Source: Frankiales bacterium
GTDB taxonomy: Bacteria > Actinomycetota > Actinomycetes > JAFAQI01
Assembly: GCA_019246495.1 (NCBI GenBank)
Contig: JAFAQI010000247.1
Coordinates: 1-5,888 of the forward strand
DNA length: 5,888 nt
Direction: 5' to 3'
In this document: positions 4,588 to 5,888 of the stretch, piece after piece
How positions within the stretch are numbered: position 1 is the first letter of the stretch
Layout: each line of letters starts with the position of its first letter
Made by a program: the position numbers and the translations under genes
Notes under the pieces: model-generated
Database searches by the model: none
Told to the model about the DNA's origin: nothing
What the model saw: the letters and a program-made list of their open reading frames with translations, nothing else

Positions 4588-5888
4588 ATGCACGTGCACG
4601 GCTGGATCGGGGGGCTCGACGCCGCTCAACTCTTTGGCGCCGGGTTGGCGGTAATGCTGTGCGCCCAGCAACTGGCCGTGTGGCGGTGGGAGCGCCGTGG
4701 GTCGTCCGCCGCTGCTGTAGGCGCATCGGCAGCGGCCGTGGCAGTGGTGTTGACCGTGAACGTGGTCTACCTGGCGGAGCGAGCCACTGGCGCGGCCGAC
4801 ATGCTGCTGTTCGTCCGGTCGCTGGCCCTCAATGCGCTGGTGCTGAGCGTGCTGCCCCTCGGCAGTACCCTCACCCGACGCCGCCCGCCACGATGGTTGG
4901 CCGGCGCCCTGATCGCCATCGTCGCCGCGCGGACTCTGCTGTGGCCCACCACGCACCTGTTCGTCACGCACCGGTCGACCCATGGGTACGCCGAGTACGG
5001 CCCGTGGTCGGCGCCCGCGGCCGTGCTGGTGCTCGTGTTGCTGTTCGGCTACCTGTTCCACGTAGCGATCTCCACCAGCGAACGACGGGAACGGGCGGCG
5101 CTCGTCAGCGCGCTGTTCGTGTCCTTGGTGCTTGCCGCGGCATCGGTCACGACAACGTCGCGACTCGCTGCCGAACTGCTCACCGGCTATACGACGGTGC
5201 CCGCGCTCGCGGGCGTCACCGCGCTGCTATGGATGCGGCAGAACCACGCGCAACGGCGCCTCGCACGGCTGGCAACTCGACAGCAAGCGGTCGCCGAAGT
5301 CGCCGCACTCGCCGTCGATCAACCGCTTGACGTAGTCCGCGCCGCGGCGGAGCGGGCCATCCGTGGCGACGCCGCTCTCCGGACCAGCACCAAGCCGCTG
5401 TCACTTGCGTGCCTACTTGACGACCCCACTACGCAAGCAGCGGTCGCCGACCCCGACGACCGCGAGTTCCTCGTGTCGTTGACCGGGGTGGTCACGGCCG
5501 CCGCCGCGGCGCGGCGGGCCAATGCGGAACTCGCTCGGCGCGCCACCGTCGACGAACTCACCGGACTGGCGAACCGCACCGCGTTCTACCAGCTCGTGAC
5601 CAACACACTCTGCGAGGGCGGCGGCAGCAGCCAGCGCATCGCAGTGATCGTGTGCAACATCGATCGGTTCACCACGATCAACGAGGCGTACGGGCACGAG
5701 GTCGGCGACGAGGTGCTCCGTGTGATCGCCGCGCGGCTACGTGACTGCGGCGACACTTCCCAGCATGTGGCGCGCCTGGGCGGCGATGAGTTCGGCCTGG
5801 TTTGTCTGGCGGCGGCGGGCACCGAGGGGATCGAGCGACTGGTCGAGGCTTGCCATCAAGTCTTCCGTGACTCGATCAACGTGGGCGC
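4588..5888 (+). CDS. Membrane GGDEF-domain protein, putative diguanylate cyclase (3' partial)
   Basis: GGDEF domains make c-di-GMP from two GTP. ATG at 4588 has a good ribosome binding site (GGAAGGG, 4577-4583). The visible 433 residues are: about six or seven hydrophobic helices (roughly 12-32, 41-62, 72-94, 103-119, 141-161, 169-186 and a weaker one at 194-216), a helical linker 217-319 that may be a degenerate sensor domain, then the GGDEF domain from 320 (DELTGLANR 322-330). The GGDEF motif is intact (398-402, ARLGGDEFGLV), and N365 and D374 of the nucleotide pocket are present (INEAYGHEVGD). Oddities: N357 replaces the first metal-binding Asp, T362 replaces the usual Lys, and the RxxD inhibitory site is absent (DTSQ at 389-392). 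The right edge cuts the domain before its conserved end, so a following EAL domain cannot be excluded. It is probably controlled by the divergent TetR gene. Family certain; catalytic activity uncertain. Confidence 0.93.
   Translation, partial: MHVHGWIGGLDAAQLFGAGLAVMLCAQQLAVWRWERRGSSAAAVGASAAAVAVVLTVNVVYLAERATGAADMLLFVRSLALNALVLSVLPLGSTLTRRRPPRWLAGALIAIVAARTLLWPTTHLFVTHRSTHGYAEYGPWSAPAAVLVLVLLFGYLFHVAISTSERRERAALVSALFVSLVLAAASVTTTSRLAAELLTGYTTVPALAGVTALLWMRQNHAQRRLARLATRQQAVAEVAALAVDQPLDVVRAAAERAIRGDAALRTSTKPLSLACLLDDPTTQAAVADPDDREFLVSLTGVVTAAAAARRANAELARRATVDELTGLANRTAFYQLVTNTLCEGGGSSQRIAVIVCNIDRFTTINEAYGHEVGDEVLRVIAARLRDCGDTSQHVARLGGDEFGLVCLAAAGTEGIERLVEACHQVFRDSINVG

Noticed and set aside
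4458..4589. Extension of the TetR protein to the ATG at 4589
   Set aside because: It would overlap the start codon of the divergent gene and both predicted promoters, and the added residues do not look like a TetR N-terminus.
4450..5330. Minus ORF 4450-5061 and plus ORF 4575-5330 over the GGDEF N-terminus
   Set aside because: Both have shadow-like Arg/Gly/Pro-rich composition. The frame from ATG 4588 has a ribosome binding site, hydrophobic helices and a continuous run into the GGDEF domain.

Overview
The window is a GC-rich chromosomal segment that looks actinobacterial. GTG starts are frequent, several genes look leaderless, and the gene families are typical of Actinomycetota: a DUF4328 membrane protein, orn next to tRNA-His, and a BsaP-type cysteine-rich biotin domain. 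No mobile element, CRISPR array or phage gene was seen. The genus cannot be fixed from the sequence.

Layout. (1) Positions 1-1869, minus strand: the end of a biotin operon. bioB (biotin synthase) comes first. After a 22 bp gap with its own ribosome binding site follows one uninterrupted frame that joins a short cysteine-rich BsaP-like domain to the N-terminal half of BioA (DAPA aminotransferase), which runs off the left edge. (2) 1870-1975: a divergent intergenic region with a long GC-rich interrupted hairpin. (3) 1976-2049: tRNA-Arg(UCU), followed on the same strand by a DUF4328 membrane protein (2139-2939). (4) 3019-3642: oligoribonuclease orn, followed by tRNA-His(GUG) with encoded CCA and a 13-bp-stem terminator that also lies just past the end of a converging gene. 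(5) 3810-4457, minus strand: a TetR-family regulator. It is divergent from (6) a multi-pass membrane GGDEF protein starting at 4588 and cut by the right edge. Their predicted promoters lie back to back with -35 boxes 3 bp apart, and inverted repeats cover the -10 and the start of transcription of the GGDEF gene.

How the genes work together. BioA and BioB catalyse the third-last (KAPA to DAPA) and last (dethiobiotin to biotin) steps of biotin synthesis. BsaP is known in mycobacteria as a helper of BioB, so its covalent attachment to BioA is the most unusual feature here. The TetR/GGDEF pair looks like a locally controlled c-di-GMP signalling unit. The GGDEF domain keeps its signature motif but has Asn in place of the first metal-binding Asp and Thr in place of the usual Lys, so its activity is uncertain. 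Orn could degrade pGpG, the breakdown product of c-di-GMP, but its neighbourhood with the GGDEF gene is probably incidental because orn is a housekeeping gene.
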